Positions 7,100-16,424 of a stretch of DNA of 49,514 nt are shown piece after piece. Numbering within the stretch: position 1 is the first letter of the stretch; every line of letters starts with the position of its first letter. The notes beneath the pieces are model-generated. The model saw nothing but the letters and a program-made list of their open reading frames with translations, made no database searches and was not told where the DNA came from. The position numbers and the translations under genes were made by a program. This DNA comes from a virus. The stretch lies in the IMG/VR virus record IMGVR_UViG_3300037847_004728, positions 1-49,514 of that record; one strand, 5' to 3'.

Positions 7100-8911
7100 G
7101 TGAACGTTTCTTTAGGTATGCTTCGTCGACAACTTTACGCTATGCGGGCTTGGGATTCGTCCGGTAAGACTCAAGACTCACGCATTCGAGATTCATTGAA
7201 CGCGGCTCTTGCGCGTATGGCGAGTGACGTACCTCAAGCGATTATTCCCGACGAGGAACACGTCGTTCTACGCCCCGATGTATTGGGTACGAGTGAGTCG
7301 GTTGCATCAAAAGTTGTTTCATTCGACAACGACAAAAGACTTTTAAAGTTTGTTGATAGTACCGGTCTTGTAAGTATCGCAGATTCTGCGAGCGCGACAA
7401 CCTGGCGTCCCACTGTGACTGGTGAGTGGGACATGATCATGCACATTGAAGTGACTGATGCGGATGGTCGGATTCATCGTCGTCAATGCCTTGAGTTTTT
7501 TATTGATTCGGTAGCGGCTAATCCGTCACCAGAAATTACGTATGCGGTCACGTTAGATCGACCATTTAATTATTTGATTACAGCCGACAACCAAGGTGTA
7601 GGTGCTTTAGACTTTAGGCTTCATCAACCTGAGTTTTTTGTTGACGCTGATGTCATGGAGATTCAAGAGCCTGCACGCATCTTTGATGGTTCACGCCAAC
7701 AAGTATGGAAGATTGACACTGCTGGTGCTGGTCGCCAAGACATGTTGGATTTTGAGGGTAACTCTACGGGTAGGCCGTATCGTTGTTGGCGGGGTAGGCA
7801 CGTTCAGTTACCCGCGCCGACGGAAGCTCCCAGGGTTATGGAGGCGAACGCGACAACGGTCACGACGACACGAACGACTATCGCTACAAACGAACAGGGT
7901 CAGGCTTTCGAAGTTGAGATTGAAACATCTTATCCTGCACCTTTACCGGAGGCTTACAAGTGGTCCGATACTTTGGGTTTGAGGCGCGGTAAATTTGCTT
8001 TGTGCTACACGTATGTCATGGGTCGTAAGGATGAAGAGTGGCAGTTGGCCCCATCCGTTACGCCTGGTGGAGACGTAGAACAAGATAGTTCGTACGGTTT
8101 AACGTGGGCGTACAACAAAGATTCTGCCCCACTTACAGGTGAGAATATCTATTCTGGTATTCACGATCCCCAGTTTGAAAGTGCCCCATCACCTATTGCT
8201 GTGTACCAGCAAAGTACAAAGTATGATCCAGGTGCTTTAATCTTTTCAGCCACAAACATTGACGCAATGCAGGGTTTTGGTGACAGCGCTTACAAGCGGT
8301 ATGGTCGGTCAGGTTACCGAATCAGATACTACATCGCTCAGTTAGACGCTAATGAGCGTGGTTCTGGTAGGTTAAACGACGTTGAAACAAACCTACGATT
8401 CCACTTGTTGTGTGAAGTGGAACCTACGTTTGATATGGTCACGAAATTATCTGAGACGGGCTTGGCGGGTGTACCTGACGCTATCTTAAGTCTCGGAGAA
8501 GATGATAAGACTTCGGCACGAGTCGTTTGGACGGGCAGAGAGCTTTACGACTATCATCGACCTTTGCGCCACAGCACAGGGTACTATGCGTGGAAAGTTT
8601 ATCCTCACCAGGATGCGCGATACGAGTTGGACTTTCGAGTGCTTCGGTTACCCAACAAGTATATCGACGATCAAGACACGGCAGCAATTCACCCAGAAGC
8701 TGTGCCGACGCTTATCGAATTAGCTCTGTACTACGTCAGCTTGGTTGATGGAAATGACCAGTTGAGTGCCCAGGCTCACATGGAAAGATACCTACAATTA
8801 GTCCGTGTTTTCCGTGACCGGTACGGTAATCCTGGTGGAATTGTCGAACCGGTATCGATTTTAGGTTATTCTCATAGGCACCGTTACGGTACATTTAGTT
8901 CTAGCGAATAA
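7100..8911 (+). CDS. Head-tail adaptor/tail structural protein candidate
   Basis: A 603-residue protein starting at GTG, supported by GGAGG five bases upstream. The N-terminus (LGMLRRQLYAMRAWDSSGKTQDSRIRDSLNAALARMASDVP) is helical and resembles the helical core of adaptor proteins that bind under the portal; the C-terminus is again helical (ELALYYVSLVDGNDQLSAQAHMERYLQLVR). Between them lies a long beta-rich region of about 450 residues. In podoviruses this slot holds the tail tubular A/gp4-like adaptor; this one is much larger than T7 gp11 (196 aa), so an inserted beta domain is likely. It is followed by a small gene and then the nozzle candidate, consistent with tail order. Function is inferred from position and end-helix pattern. 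Confidence 0.55.
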   Translation: MNVSLGMLRRQLYAMRAWDSSGKTQDSRIRDSLNAALARMASDVPQAIIPDEEHVVLRPDVLGTSESVASKVVSFDNDKRLLKFVDSTGLVSIADSASATTWRPTVTGEWDMIMHIEVTDADGRIHRRQCLEFFIDSVAANPSPEITYAVTLDRPFNYLITADNQGVGALDFRLHQPEFFVDADVMEIQEPARIFDGSRQQVWKIDTAGAGRQDMLDFEGNSTGRPYRCWRGRHVQLPAPTEAPRVMEANATTVTTTRTTIATNEQGQAFEVEIETSYPAPLPEAYKWSDTLGLRRGKFALCYTYVMGRKDEEWQLAPSVTPGGDVEQDSSYGLTWAYNKDSAPLTGENIYSGIHDPQFESAPSPIAVYQQSTKYDPGALIFSATNIDAMQGFGDSAYKRYGRSGYRIRYYIAQLDANERGSGRLNDVETNLRFHLLCEVEPTFDMVTKLSETGLAGVPDAILSLGEDDKTSARVVWTGRELYDYHRPLRHSTGYYAWKVYPHQDARYELDFRVLRLPNKYIDDQDTAAIHPEAVPTLIELALYYVSLVDGNDQLSAQAHMERYLQLVRVFRDRYGNPGGIVEPVSILGYSHRHRYGTFSSSE

Positions 8912-8927
8912 TAAAGAAGGTGTTTTT

Positions 8928-9422
8928 ATGTCTGAATTGTTTTATCCAACACTAACCTCCATTCCCCGCGTCCAAGTGGGTGATTTGATGTTTCGTCGTA
9001 CGCTTGTAAATCAGTACGAAGAAGCCATGGTGGTAAGTATTCTGAGTCCCGATAAAACGTCTGAGAGTTGGACGGCGACTGTGATGACAAAGAATGGAAT
9101 CGAGTTTGTCAGCGGCACCGTTGAGCATCGTTCGATTCATGATTGGATGCCCAAGGGCTGGGTGTTTGATGAGGACAAGGTTGGTTGGGTTCCACCGAAG
9201 AGTATCTTGCGTTCTGACGACGCTGAGATCGAAGATCCTGTTGAGGCTGAACGAGTTCATGACGAGGTTCGACTTGCAATTCCGGCTCCGTGGAATGACG
9301 AAAAGTACATGTCTTGGCGTTCTCGTGTGATGAAGTCTCAACCTACTTTGAAGGGAACACAGGGAATCTATGATAAGTTGTCTGCAGCGTGGAAGCAGAA
9401 AGAGTATGAGATTACGCTCTAA
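8928..9422 (+). CDS. Hypothetical virion-module protein, 164 aa
   Basis: A 164-residue protein with a beta-type first half (RVQVGDLMFRRTLVNQYEEA; SWTATVMTKNGIEFVSGTVE) containing aromatic clusters (HDWMPKGWVFDEDKVGWVPP) and a charged helical C-terminus. AAGAAGG precedes the ATG. No known domain is recognised. It sits between the adaptor and nozzle candidates, so a tail-completion or chaperone role is possible, from position only. Confidence 0.6.
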   Translation: MSELFYPTLTSIPRVQVGDLMFRRTLVNQYEEAMVVSILSPDKTSESWTATVMTKNGIEFVSGTVEHRSIHDWMPKGWVFDEDKVGWVPPKSILRSDDAEIEDPVEAERVHDEVRLAIPAPWNDEKYMSWRSRVMKSQPTLKGTQGIYDKLSAAWKQKEYEITL

Positions 9423-9435
9423 ATGAGGTGATTCT

Positions 9436-11898
9436 GTGGGTGGTCCAACGGAGCAAACGACAAATACGATCTTCATCCCACCAGGAGAAGGACGACAAGC
9501 CTTTGCACCGTCACCGCTTGCATGGTTGGTTGAGAACATGGAGCTTGGGTCCGAGGGCACTCTTGAGAGTGTCGTCGGCCCATCTATTTTACGTATCAAA
9601 GCTCAAGTGTTTGATGGTGACGCCGACCTTGATTTAGATAATCCAACATTCACGCCTACCCTACCGGACTTTTCTCCTGCGTATGGGTACAAGTCAGGAA
9701 TACCGTTTAGTATTTACTCAAGTTCTTTGCTTAGAGGCGGCGCTCGAACTTTACTGTACCGAATCGGAGATCGACTTTATCGGTTCAAAGGCAGTCACGC
9801 GGATGCTGATGAGGTTTTAATCTCAGGTATTTCGGTTAATCCTGAGTCTCGAAACTTAGATCAGTACGTCACTATTGGTGACAAGATCATTTACTATAAC
9901 GGAATCGATCAGGCTCAAGTCATTACCTATGATGGAATGGTTGTGCCTTTGGGGTTTGACGTTCCTGCAAGTGTTCCTGGAGTGTCTTCTCCGAGCCAAC
10001 CTGACTATGATGAGATTACGAACTACTACCCCAATTCAAGGGGGTACAGTTGGCAGGGTAGAATCGGAACTCCTGGTGATGAGCTTTCGGGTCAAAAGGC
10101 GTCACTTCTCAAAGGTGCTTGGTACTATTATTTTCAGTACGAGGACATTCACGGCAACTTGTCTGAGTTTTCAGGTCCGAGCGATCCTGCAACAGTCCAC
10201 ACAAATCAGGCTGATCCGATCTCAGTTATTGGAATCGCTAATAAAGCGGGCGCGGCTACTGGTGTGTCGACTCTTGTTGGGCAAGTGCTTACTGCGGGAG
10301 CGTCAATTGCACCAAAAGCTTTGCCATTAGGCACAGAAATTGATGATTTGACTCGTCGGTTTTTGGTCAAGGCTACAGGTGATTTACCTGAGCACGCCGT
10401 TGCAACTAGAATTTTTAGAACCGCCGACACATTTCACAAGGATTCGGTCCCTAAATTTTTAGCTCGTGTGCCGGGGTCGGGTCAATTTGTATTTGACGAC
10501 AACCACTCAGATAGCGAACTTGGATTTGATTGGACTGAGACTGTGTCCGTTCCTGTGTTCCGCACAGCTTGTAGTCACAAAGGTAGATTGATTATTGGTA
10601 ATGTTGCTGGAGATCCTGGGATTGTTCGTCAGTCTCAACCAGGGTTTCCGGGAACTTTCGAAGAGTCAGACTATATTTACCCTGATAGCAACGGACTTGA
10701 GATCACTGCGTTGCGATCTCATAACGGGAACTTGCTTGCGTTTACTGAGTCGTCAATCTACTTAATTGGTGACGACTTTGCATCGTACTCACCGGTCTCT
10801 ATTGGGATTGGTTGTGTCGCACCTAAATCGATTCAGTCTCTACGAGATGGTTCTTTGGTTTGGTTAGGTGCAGACGGGTTTTACGGTATGTCGGTCTCAG
10901 GCCAGATTGCTAAGATTAGCGTACCTATACAGAAGATCATGGACCAGGAGACCAATAAGAGTCAGTTTTTTCGTGCCGTTTCTGTGGTTGATTATGACTC
11001 AGGTGAGTATCGTTGTGCGCTGGCCAAAAAGGGTGAGTCTCGTAATCAATTGATTGTTTGTTACGCAGATGGTTTCTGGCGTCGAATGGACTATGGGATT
11101 GATATAGCTGACATGTGCTCTCAAGAGGACCACGAACATAAGACTTTGTTTGTGGGGTCTGATCCGAGAGAGGACACGATTTACTCGGGACGTAAGTTCT
11201 TCAATATGTCTCGGGTCTTTATCATGGGCCGTCAATCGACGGATTATTTTGGGCCTCCAAGGCGTGTAAGGTATCGATCTACTTGGATGCGTTCAGGAGA
11301 TTTCGGTCTTGTGCCGACTAACGTTCGCAACTTGTATGTTGGAATGTTGGACGCCTGGGTGGGAACCGCGACCGTTAGGCTTTATCGAAACGGTTCGTGG
11401 AATCCGATTGCAGAAATGAATGACGTTTTACTTCATGGCCCCGATGATGAATCGGGTATCGTTGATCAGGTAGCATCGAAAGCTGTACTTAGTAAATCTA
11501 AAGCGCGGCACTCAAGAGTGTTTTGGCGGCAGATTCCAGTAGATATTCAGAACGCAAACTCATGGGCGTTCGAGATTGAAATTACAGGTAGCCCTGCACC
11601 ATTAGCTACTCGAGGGATACGAGATGGTACGATCAGAAAGTTAGCCGGTCCCATCCTTGAGGCTCCAGCTTTCTACGCGGAAAAAGCAATGTTAAGTGCG
11701 TCTAAAGAATTTGATGCGTGGCGAAAGGTATATTCTCAGATGTCGACGAAGGAATTTTCAGAATTGTTTTCGTCGATAAAGTCTCGGCCTATGGACTGGG
11801 AATTAGGTCGTTTAAAAATTCACGCATTTGCGTTTGATGTCAGCATCGCTACGCAAGGTACGCCTCTGGGTCGAGTACCTTTTAGGCAGGACAAATAA
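9436..11898 (+). CDS. Tail nozzle-like beta-propeller protein (T7 gp12 / P22 gp10 analogue)
   Basis: An 820-residue, beta-rich protein. Starts at GTG with GAGGTG five bases upstream. Repeated propeller-like strand segments include TLLYRIGDRLYRFKG, DQYVTIGDKIIYYNG, LLAFTESSIYLIGDDF and SLVWLGADGFYGMSVSG; the last pair is a pattern I associate with podovirus tail-tube nozzle proteins. Nozzle proteins form a hexamer below the adaptor and close the DNA channel. The C-terminal part (from about residue 590) has another beta section (RVRYRSTWMRSGDFGL...). It is much like T7 gp12 in size (794 aa). The stop overlaps the next start as TAATG. The family call is from pattern and position. Confidence 0.6.
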   Translation: MGGPTEQTTNTIFIPPGEGRQAFAPSPLAWLVENMELGSEGTLESVVGPSILRIKAQVFDGDADLDLDNPTFTPTLPDFSPAYGYKSGIPFSIYSSSLLRGGARTLLYRIGDRLYRFKGSHADADEVLISGISVNPESRNLDQYVTIGDKIIYYNGIDQAQVITYDGMVVPLGFDVPASVPGVSSPSQPDYDEITNYYPNSRGYSWQGRIGTPGDELSGQKASLLKGAWYYYFQYEDIHGNLSEFSGPSDPATVHTNQADPISVIGIANKAGAATGVSTLVGQVLTAGASIAPKALPLGTEIDDLTRRFLVKATGDLPEHAVATRIFRTADTFHKDSVPKFLARVPGSGQFVFDDNHSDSELGFDWTETVSVPVFRTACSHKGRLIIGNVAGDPGIVRQSQPGFPGTFEESDYIYPDSNGLEITALRSHNGNLLAFTESSIYLIGDDFASYSPVSIGIGCVAPKSIQSLRDGSLVWLGADGFYGMSVSGQIAKISVPIQKIMDQETNKSQFFRAVSVVDYDSGEYRCALAKKGESRNQLIVCYADGFWRRMDYGIDIADMCSQEDHEHKTLFVGSDPREDTIYSGRKFFNMSRVFIMGRQSTDYFGPPRRVRYRSTWMRSGDFGLVPTNVRNLYVGMLDAWVGTATVRLYRNGSWNPIAEMNDVLLHGPDDESGIVDQVASKAVLSKSKARHSRVFWRQIPVDIQNANSWAFEIEITGSPAPLATRGIRDGTIRKLAGPILEAPAFYAEKAMLSASKEFDAWRKVYSQMSTKEFSELFSSIKSRPMDWELGRLKIHAFAFDVSIATQGTPLGRVPFRQDK

Positions 11899-14513
11899 TG
11901 CCTCATATTTTCCCAAGACGATTTCTGCGTACTCGAGACTTAGTTAGTCCCGAAGGTCTAAACGATGATATTCATCCCGTATACGATGCGTTGTCGGGAC
12001 GATTAGATCGAACAAATTTTAGTGACTCCAATCTAAAAGCTAAGCTTCGACCTCACCCTGATAGTGCGCTGCCGGTAGACACTGGGGCGTCAGTTTCGCA
12101 GGGCGCATACTACAACATTCATACGTCTCAGATTGAAAGCAAGTATCGCTTTTACACTACAAGAACGTCAGACGATTACGGACCTCACCAACCTAATCGC
12201 GTTCCCCCAAACTTTGTTAAGTTAGATGGGGCGACGACGCGATGGACTCATAACGGTGGTGGCGCACCTTTTTATGACGACCCTCCGTCAGTCGTTCCTA
12301 ACAACGGCGCGTGGGAGGCAGTAAGGAACGAAGACCTTAGTGGACCTCAACAACTAACGTTTACTACGGGTCAATCTAGAATTTGGATTTCTGCTTACTT
12401 GCAGTATATCTGGCAAGGGTTCTACGAATACAAGTCACCTTACATTCCTGGATCGCGCAAGTTCAAGGGTGTCGAGGCACTAAACATTCCCGAACCAGGA
12501 GAGTCGTATTTGATCAAAGTTGACGAAACTGGGTTGTCTGCGTCGTACAACAAATTCCTGGCCTTTGACGAACGCCAAATCTTAAACTTCCTGGGCCCCG
12601 CGTCTATCCACGAACACCTGCCCGACTCTGAGACGGTGAACCTAACCGAAAACGTTGTCACCTCATCAGCCGAATACGCCTTTCCTCTCAACGAGATGCC
12701 GGTTTACCAAGAACGCACACGCCCCAATCGCTGCGGTTTCCATCACATCTCCCAAGGCTTCTACCCGTGTCTGGTGCAGTTTGCTCTTCGTGTTGACGGT
12801 AAAATTATAGAAGAGACAATAACAGGTAAGAAGCTACCATTCGAAGAATCGGCACATGGATTGACGGTAACAGATAGTGTTCGAATAAAGGAACCTGACG
12901 AAGAGGATTCTGACGAAAGCGTTCTGAGAGAGTTTTTACCGTTTTTCACAACGGATAACACGGTTTTTGGTCAGCGATCTGCAACTGTAGCCTCAGCTTA
13001 CGGTGATTCAGACGACTCTCGACCAGGACAGAAGGTTAAGTCAAGTCGAGCCGTTAGCTGCGGGCCTGAGGTTATGCCGGTGCGTATCGGTGCCGTCGTC
13101 GAGGTTCAACCGGGAACGCACACGATTGAAATTGTGGCTCGCAGATTGCAGCGAAAGGCCGGTAAATTCTTGGCGGGTGATTTTGTCGGTGTGTTTTCAC
13201 GTAGGATTTTGGCGTTCGACTTACCGGTAACTAGTCAGCGTAATGACCTTAACTACGACAAGTTGGCTAAGACAGCGGTTGTCGGAGGTACGAGTGTTAT
13301 TGAGGATATTCCCTCCTTTAAAACAGAAGACCTTTTGACGAGAGAAAACATTTCTGCTTCGCGTCAAACACTCGCCAATGAAATCAATAATCTGACGGAG
13401 CAAAATTTAGATACCGAGATCTTTTCTCACGAGTATCTACCAAGCAAAGTTACTTTCCACAGATCAATTACAGTAAGACCTCAGCTACACGTAAACAAGA
13501 TTAGTGGTGAGTACGGCGACGTTGATAATGAGGCTTTTTCACAGGCGATTTTTGCGGGATTTACTAATCCTCGAATTGATAGCGAGGTGACAAGCAACTT
13601 AGATGGGTGGACTCGACCAGGTGCTTGGTTGGCCTCTGATCGTGCTGGCTGGTATCCAATTCAAGCTGCGCCAGGTAGTAGTACATCTGCTACAGATGAC
13701 GGTGAAATACTTAAGATTAATACGTCTCAGACAACAGATAAGTACCCCGAAGGTTTCTTACTTAGACCTAATGAAGTAGTTATCGCAATGATGGATGTTG
13801 AGTTGCGCGGTATTGAACCACTCAACTCTGAGGCAGCAGATAGAGTTTATGGTGCCGTTGATCTCCTTACTGATGGTACAGTCGCCGCCGCTCAGTGGCG
13901 TAACTTTGGTAACTACTTATTGACGGAAAGATACTTAGATCTCTTTGCTTTGTTTGCGATTGGGTACGTAGTTGACGGAACCCGAATCATCGCTTCACAA
14001 AGCACCCCAGCACTCGTGAATTCGTATAACTGGGTTAATCGTACAGCGTTTTTTAACTCAGGTCCGAGAGCGGTTATTCCGTTTTCGGCATCTTCGGCTC
14101 ATAGACAAGAACCATGGGATATTAATCCTGGCTGGGAATATTTTTCTGAGGATGAGCGTAGAGCACTGTTCAACAACGACTACGCGGGAGAAACACCAAG
14201 ACTACTCAGTCGCGGCGGAAATTTGGCCCATAGTAATTTGGGAATCACAGTTCCAATCATGCAAGTGATTGAAAACAAAACGGGCGTGGATCAAGTGATT
14301 TCTGAGTACGCGGGGTATGTATCTACGATGGTGCCCTCAGATTGGACCGACGGCTACGACCCTGATTTTCCCCGAAAGATTGTTCGTGCTGACGGTTCTT
14401 GGTTTACTCTTCCGGGCCAATGGGCTTCACCCAAGAATGGTCGAAATATTTTATCGGGATGTCGAGTTCATTTTGGGAACTCAAGATTAACCATCATCAA
14501 AACGTGGAAGTAA
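11898..14513 (+). CDS. Large virion/tail fibre-type protein, 871 aa
   Basis: An 871-residue beta-rich protein, coupled by TAATG to the nozzle-like gene. Near the N-terminus the segment YDALSGRLDRTNFSDSNL (about 29-46) matches a short motif in the next gene (GRLGTPNFSPNAEIQDYHI), a form common in phage tail fibre and virion attachment proteins. Many short strands rich in Tyr, Asp, Gly and Pro follow, with the aromatic motif QSRIWISAYLQYIWQGFYEYK that also has a counterpart in the next protein (MQWSFFISYNSWRGHYKDME). It is likely a peripheral tail component. No enzyme motif is seen. Exact role and receptor are unknown. Confidence 0.55.
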   Translation: MPHIFPRRFLRTRDLVSPEGLNDDIHPVYDALSGRLDRTNFSDSNLKAKLRPHPDSALPVDTGASVSQGAYYNIHTSQIESKYRFYTTRTSDDYGPHQPNRVPPNFVKLDGATTRWTHNGGGAPFYDDPPSVVPNNGAWEAVRNEDLSGPQQLTFTTGQSRIWISAYLQYIWQGFYEYKSPYIPGSRKFKGVEALNIPEPGESYLIKVDETGLSASYNKFLAFDERQILNFLGPASIHEHLPDSETVNLTENVVTSSAEYAFPLNEMPVYQERTRPNRCGFHHISQGFYPCLVQFALRVDGKIIEETITGKKLPFEESAHGLTVTDSVRIKEPDEEDSDESVLREFLPFFTTDNTVFGQRSATVASAYGDSDDSRPGQKVKSSRAVSCGPEVMPVRIGAVVEVQPGTHTIEIVARRLQRKAGKFLAGDFVGVFSRRILAFDLPVTSQRNDLNYDKLAKTAVVGGTSVIEDIPSFKTEDLLTRENISASRQTLANEINNLTEQNLDTEIFSHEYLPSKVTFHRSITVRPQLHVNKISGEYGDVDNEAFSQAIFAGFTNPRIDSEVTSNLDGWTRPGAWLASDRAGWYPIQAAPGSSTSATDDGEILKINTSQTTDKYPEGFLLRPNEVVIAMMDVELRGIEPLNSEAADRVYGAVDLLTDGTVAAAQWRNFGNYLLTERYLDLFALFAIGYVVDGTRIIASQSTPALVNSYNWVNRTAFFNSGPRAVIPFSASSAHRQEPWDINPGWEYFSEDERRALFNNDYAGETPRLLSRGGNLAHSNLGITVPIMQVIENKTGVDQVISEYAGYVSTMVPSDWTDGYDPDFPRKIVRADGSWFTLPGQWASPKNGRNILSGCRVHFGNSRLTIIKTWK

Positions 14514-14520
14514 CTTTATC

Positions 14521-15537
14521 ATGCCAAAAATTGTCCTTCCTACGTTACCTGGATCAAACGATGATTTGCTGACAACAAAAGAGTTTAGCGAACCTGGTGA
14601 TCCATACACATTGTCGACGTATGCTTCGTTGCGAAAAGAGAGTGAGGTCAACTCTGGTTTGATGTCTCAAATAAACGGTCGATTAGGTACACCTAACTTT
14701 AGCCCCAACGCTGAAATTCAAGATTACCATATTCAGCCGAGACAAGTCAATTTTGCCGGTTCTTCTGGGATGCTCCATAGCTCCACAATTTACGGTAACG
14801 GTATACCCGCAAATAGCGCCGACGCTAATTATGTGACCTTGCCTGGATGTTCTTTTCGTTGGTATCAGCCTTTCCCGACGACGGTATCTTTGATGCAGTG
14901 GTCCTTTTTTATCAGTTACAACTCTTGGAGAGGTCACTACAAAGATATGGAAGGAGCGGTTCAAATTGGTGCTGAGACTCCGATTTACTTACGTTGCCGC
15001 CTGGACAACGCTGATGTCACAGGAACGGCTCGACTGTTAGGTCAAAACTTTTTCCACCCGCAATCACCCGCAGCGATAGACAAAACAAATCAAACAGGTC
15101 CAGGCATAAGTACAATTGATTATTTGATTGATAGCTATGGTGGTGACATGCTTGGGTTTCCATCTGAATTAGATGAGGGATTAGAGCCTGATGGTATTAG
15201 TGGTTTGGGAACTGATTGGGATTTCTTAACGGCTCTTACTGAGGCGAAACCTACCACATCGGCCAACGACCAACGTGCTCGGGGAGGCAACCCTAAATAC
15301 GTTCAGACGGAAGCTCATTCTGCGACTCACTTTGACTTTCATCACTCAACGTCATTATCAAAGGGATTCCACGAGATAAGCGTGCAAGCATCGATCGTAC
15401 CTCCTGAGGGCGCAGGCGTTTATCTACAGAACTTGGGTCGATCAGACGTCACAGGTTTGACGGGTAGAGGTTACTTTAACCTCGTGGGTAAAATCAGTTT
15501 GGGTGTCCGTAACGCACGGGTATTGAATTTGTTATAG
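14521..15537 (+). CDS. Virion/tail fibre-type protein related to its upstream neighbour, 338 aa
   Basis: A 338-residue protein starting MPKIVLPTLPGSNDDLL. It shares with the 871-aa protein upstream an N-terminal GRLxxxNFS motif, a mid-region aromatic strand pair (FRWYQPFPTTVSLMQWSFF; SYNSWRGHYKDME) and a late HEIS-type strand with charged turns (FHEISVQASIVPPEGAGVYL; compare GTHTIEIVARRL in the other). The two look like an ancient duplication with the upstream copy enlarged. Likely a tail or head-fibre component expressed with the tail genes. An extended -10-like motif overlaps its stop and begins the next unit. Confidence 0.55.
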   Translation: MPKIVLPTLPGSNDDLLTTKEFSEPGDPYTLSTYASLRKESEVNSGLMSQINGRLGTPNFSPNAEIQDYHIQPRQVNFAGSSGMLHSSTIYGNGIPANSADANYVTLPGCSFRWYQPFPTTVSLMQWSFFISYNSWRGHYKDMEGAVQIGAETPIYLRCRLDNADVTGTARLLGQNFFHPQSPAAIDKTNQTGPGISTIDYLIDSYGGDMLGFPSELDEGLEPDGISGLGTDWDFLTALTEAKPTTSANDQRARGGNPKYVQTEAHSATHFDFHHSTSLSKGFHEISVQASIVPPEGAGVYLQNLGRSDVTGLTGRGYFNLVGKISLGVRNARVLNLL

Positions 15538-15538
15538 T
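15530..15538 (+). promoter_or_regulatory. Candidate extended -10 promoter for the ejection-protein genes
   Basis: TGTTATAGT followed by TACG, closely matching the TGTTATACT-TACC motif at 48089-48097 (minus). A start near 15545 would leave a short leader containing GAGG before the ATG at 15559. No good -35 is present. Confidence 0.4.
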
Positions 15539-15558
15539 TACGTTGGTTTGAGGTTTAG

Positions 15559-16416
15559 ATGGAAACACGAGAAAACATATTAATCCCAAAGTTTCACCCC
15601 GTTACTTGGGTTTGTCTTGTCGTTTACTACATTATCTGCGAGTTGTACGGCGGTGATCCTAATCCAGATATTGTGCGAGCAGAATTTGTTACCTTACTTG
15701 TAGGTGGTGCTATTGCTGGCGCGTCAATTTATGGTGCGGTTAGCGCGAACCAGCGTCAAAAGGAGGCTTTGGCTCAGAGCGAAGCCGCCATGAAGCTGCA
15801 GGCAGAGCAGGAAGCGCAGCGCCGCGAAGACGTAAAAGAGGGGTTCGGTGACGAGGCTGCTACCGCAGATGCAAGGCTTAAGAAAGGCAAGTACGGAGTA
15901 GATACTGCGCGGGAACGGGAAATTGGAGAGGAAACGACCAGGGCAGTTCAAGCGGGACTAAAGACAGGTCTTGCGGAATTGGAGCGTGGTAGCGAAGGTA
16001 GAATTTCTTCTGGTCGGCAAGAGGAAATGCAGCGAGACCTTATGGTTGCGGGCGCTGACGAGGCAGCTAAAAACGTTTTAGGTACTGCTCGGTTTAGCGA
16101 AGAGTTGGCTGAGAATCAACGTCAACGCGACATTGGCATCAAGCAAAACTATACGTCTCTTCTTGCCGGGTTACCTCCATCTCAACTACCTGGAATGATG
16201 CAGAACCAAGCAGCTATGTACGCTGGTATGCCCACAGCGGGTGAACGATTTGCTCAATTAGGTATGCAAGGATTGCAAGCGGCGGCAACCTTGGGCGCGT
16301 TTGACAAGAAAACACCTACGGCACCGGATACAAATACGGCGATTGATATAGCTGCAGGGACTGACCCAAACGCTCCAGCCGCAACTACAGCGATGCCCGC
16401 CGCGCCAACCGCATAG
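15559..16416 (+). CDS. Internal virion/ejection protein with membrane segments
   Basis: A 285-residue protein with two hydrophobic stretches near the N-terminus (VTWVCLVVYYIICELYG, about 18-34; FVTLLVGGAIAGASIYGAV, about 44-62) followed by a long Gln/Glu/Ala-rich coiled-coil part (residues 65-200) and an Ala/Pro/Thr-rich tail. This plan, a hydrophobic/Gly-rich start plus a helical body, resembles short-tailed phage ejection proteins such as T7 gp14 or P22 gp7 that leave the capsid first and form a pore in the host envelope. GAGG lies five bases before the ATG. It begins a run of five likely internal proteins. If the virion form starts later (around the VGGAIAGA segment), the first hydrophobic region would be absent. 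Confidence 0.6.
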   Translation: METRENILIPKFHPVTWVCLVVYYIICELYGGDPNPDIVRAEFVTLLVGGAIAGASIYGAVSANQRQKEALAQSEAAMKLQAEQEAQRREDVKEGFGDEAATADARLKKGKYGVDTAREREIGEETTRAVQAGLKTGLAELERGSEGRISSGRQEEMQRDLMVAGADEAAKNVLGTARFSEELAENQRQRDIGIKQNYTSLLAGLPPSQLPGMMQNQAAMYAGMPTAGERFAQLGMQGLQAAATLGAFDKKTPTAPDTNTAIDIAAGTDPNAPAATTAMPAAPTA

Positions 16417-16424
16417 GATTTTAA

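Noticed and set aside
8952-9599. 215-codon antisense open frame across two tail genes
   Set aside because: It spans the junction of two well-supported plus-strand genes, has no ribosome site, and its composition is arbitrary.
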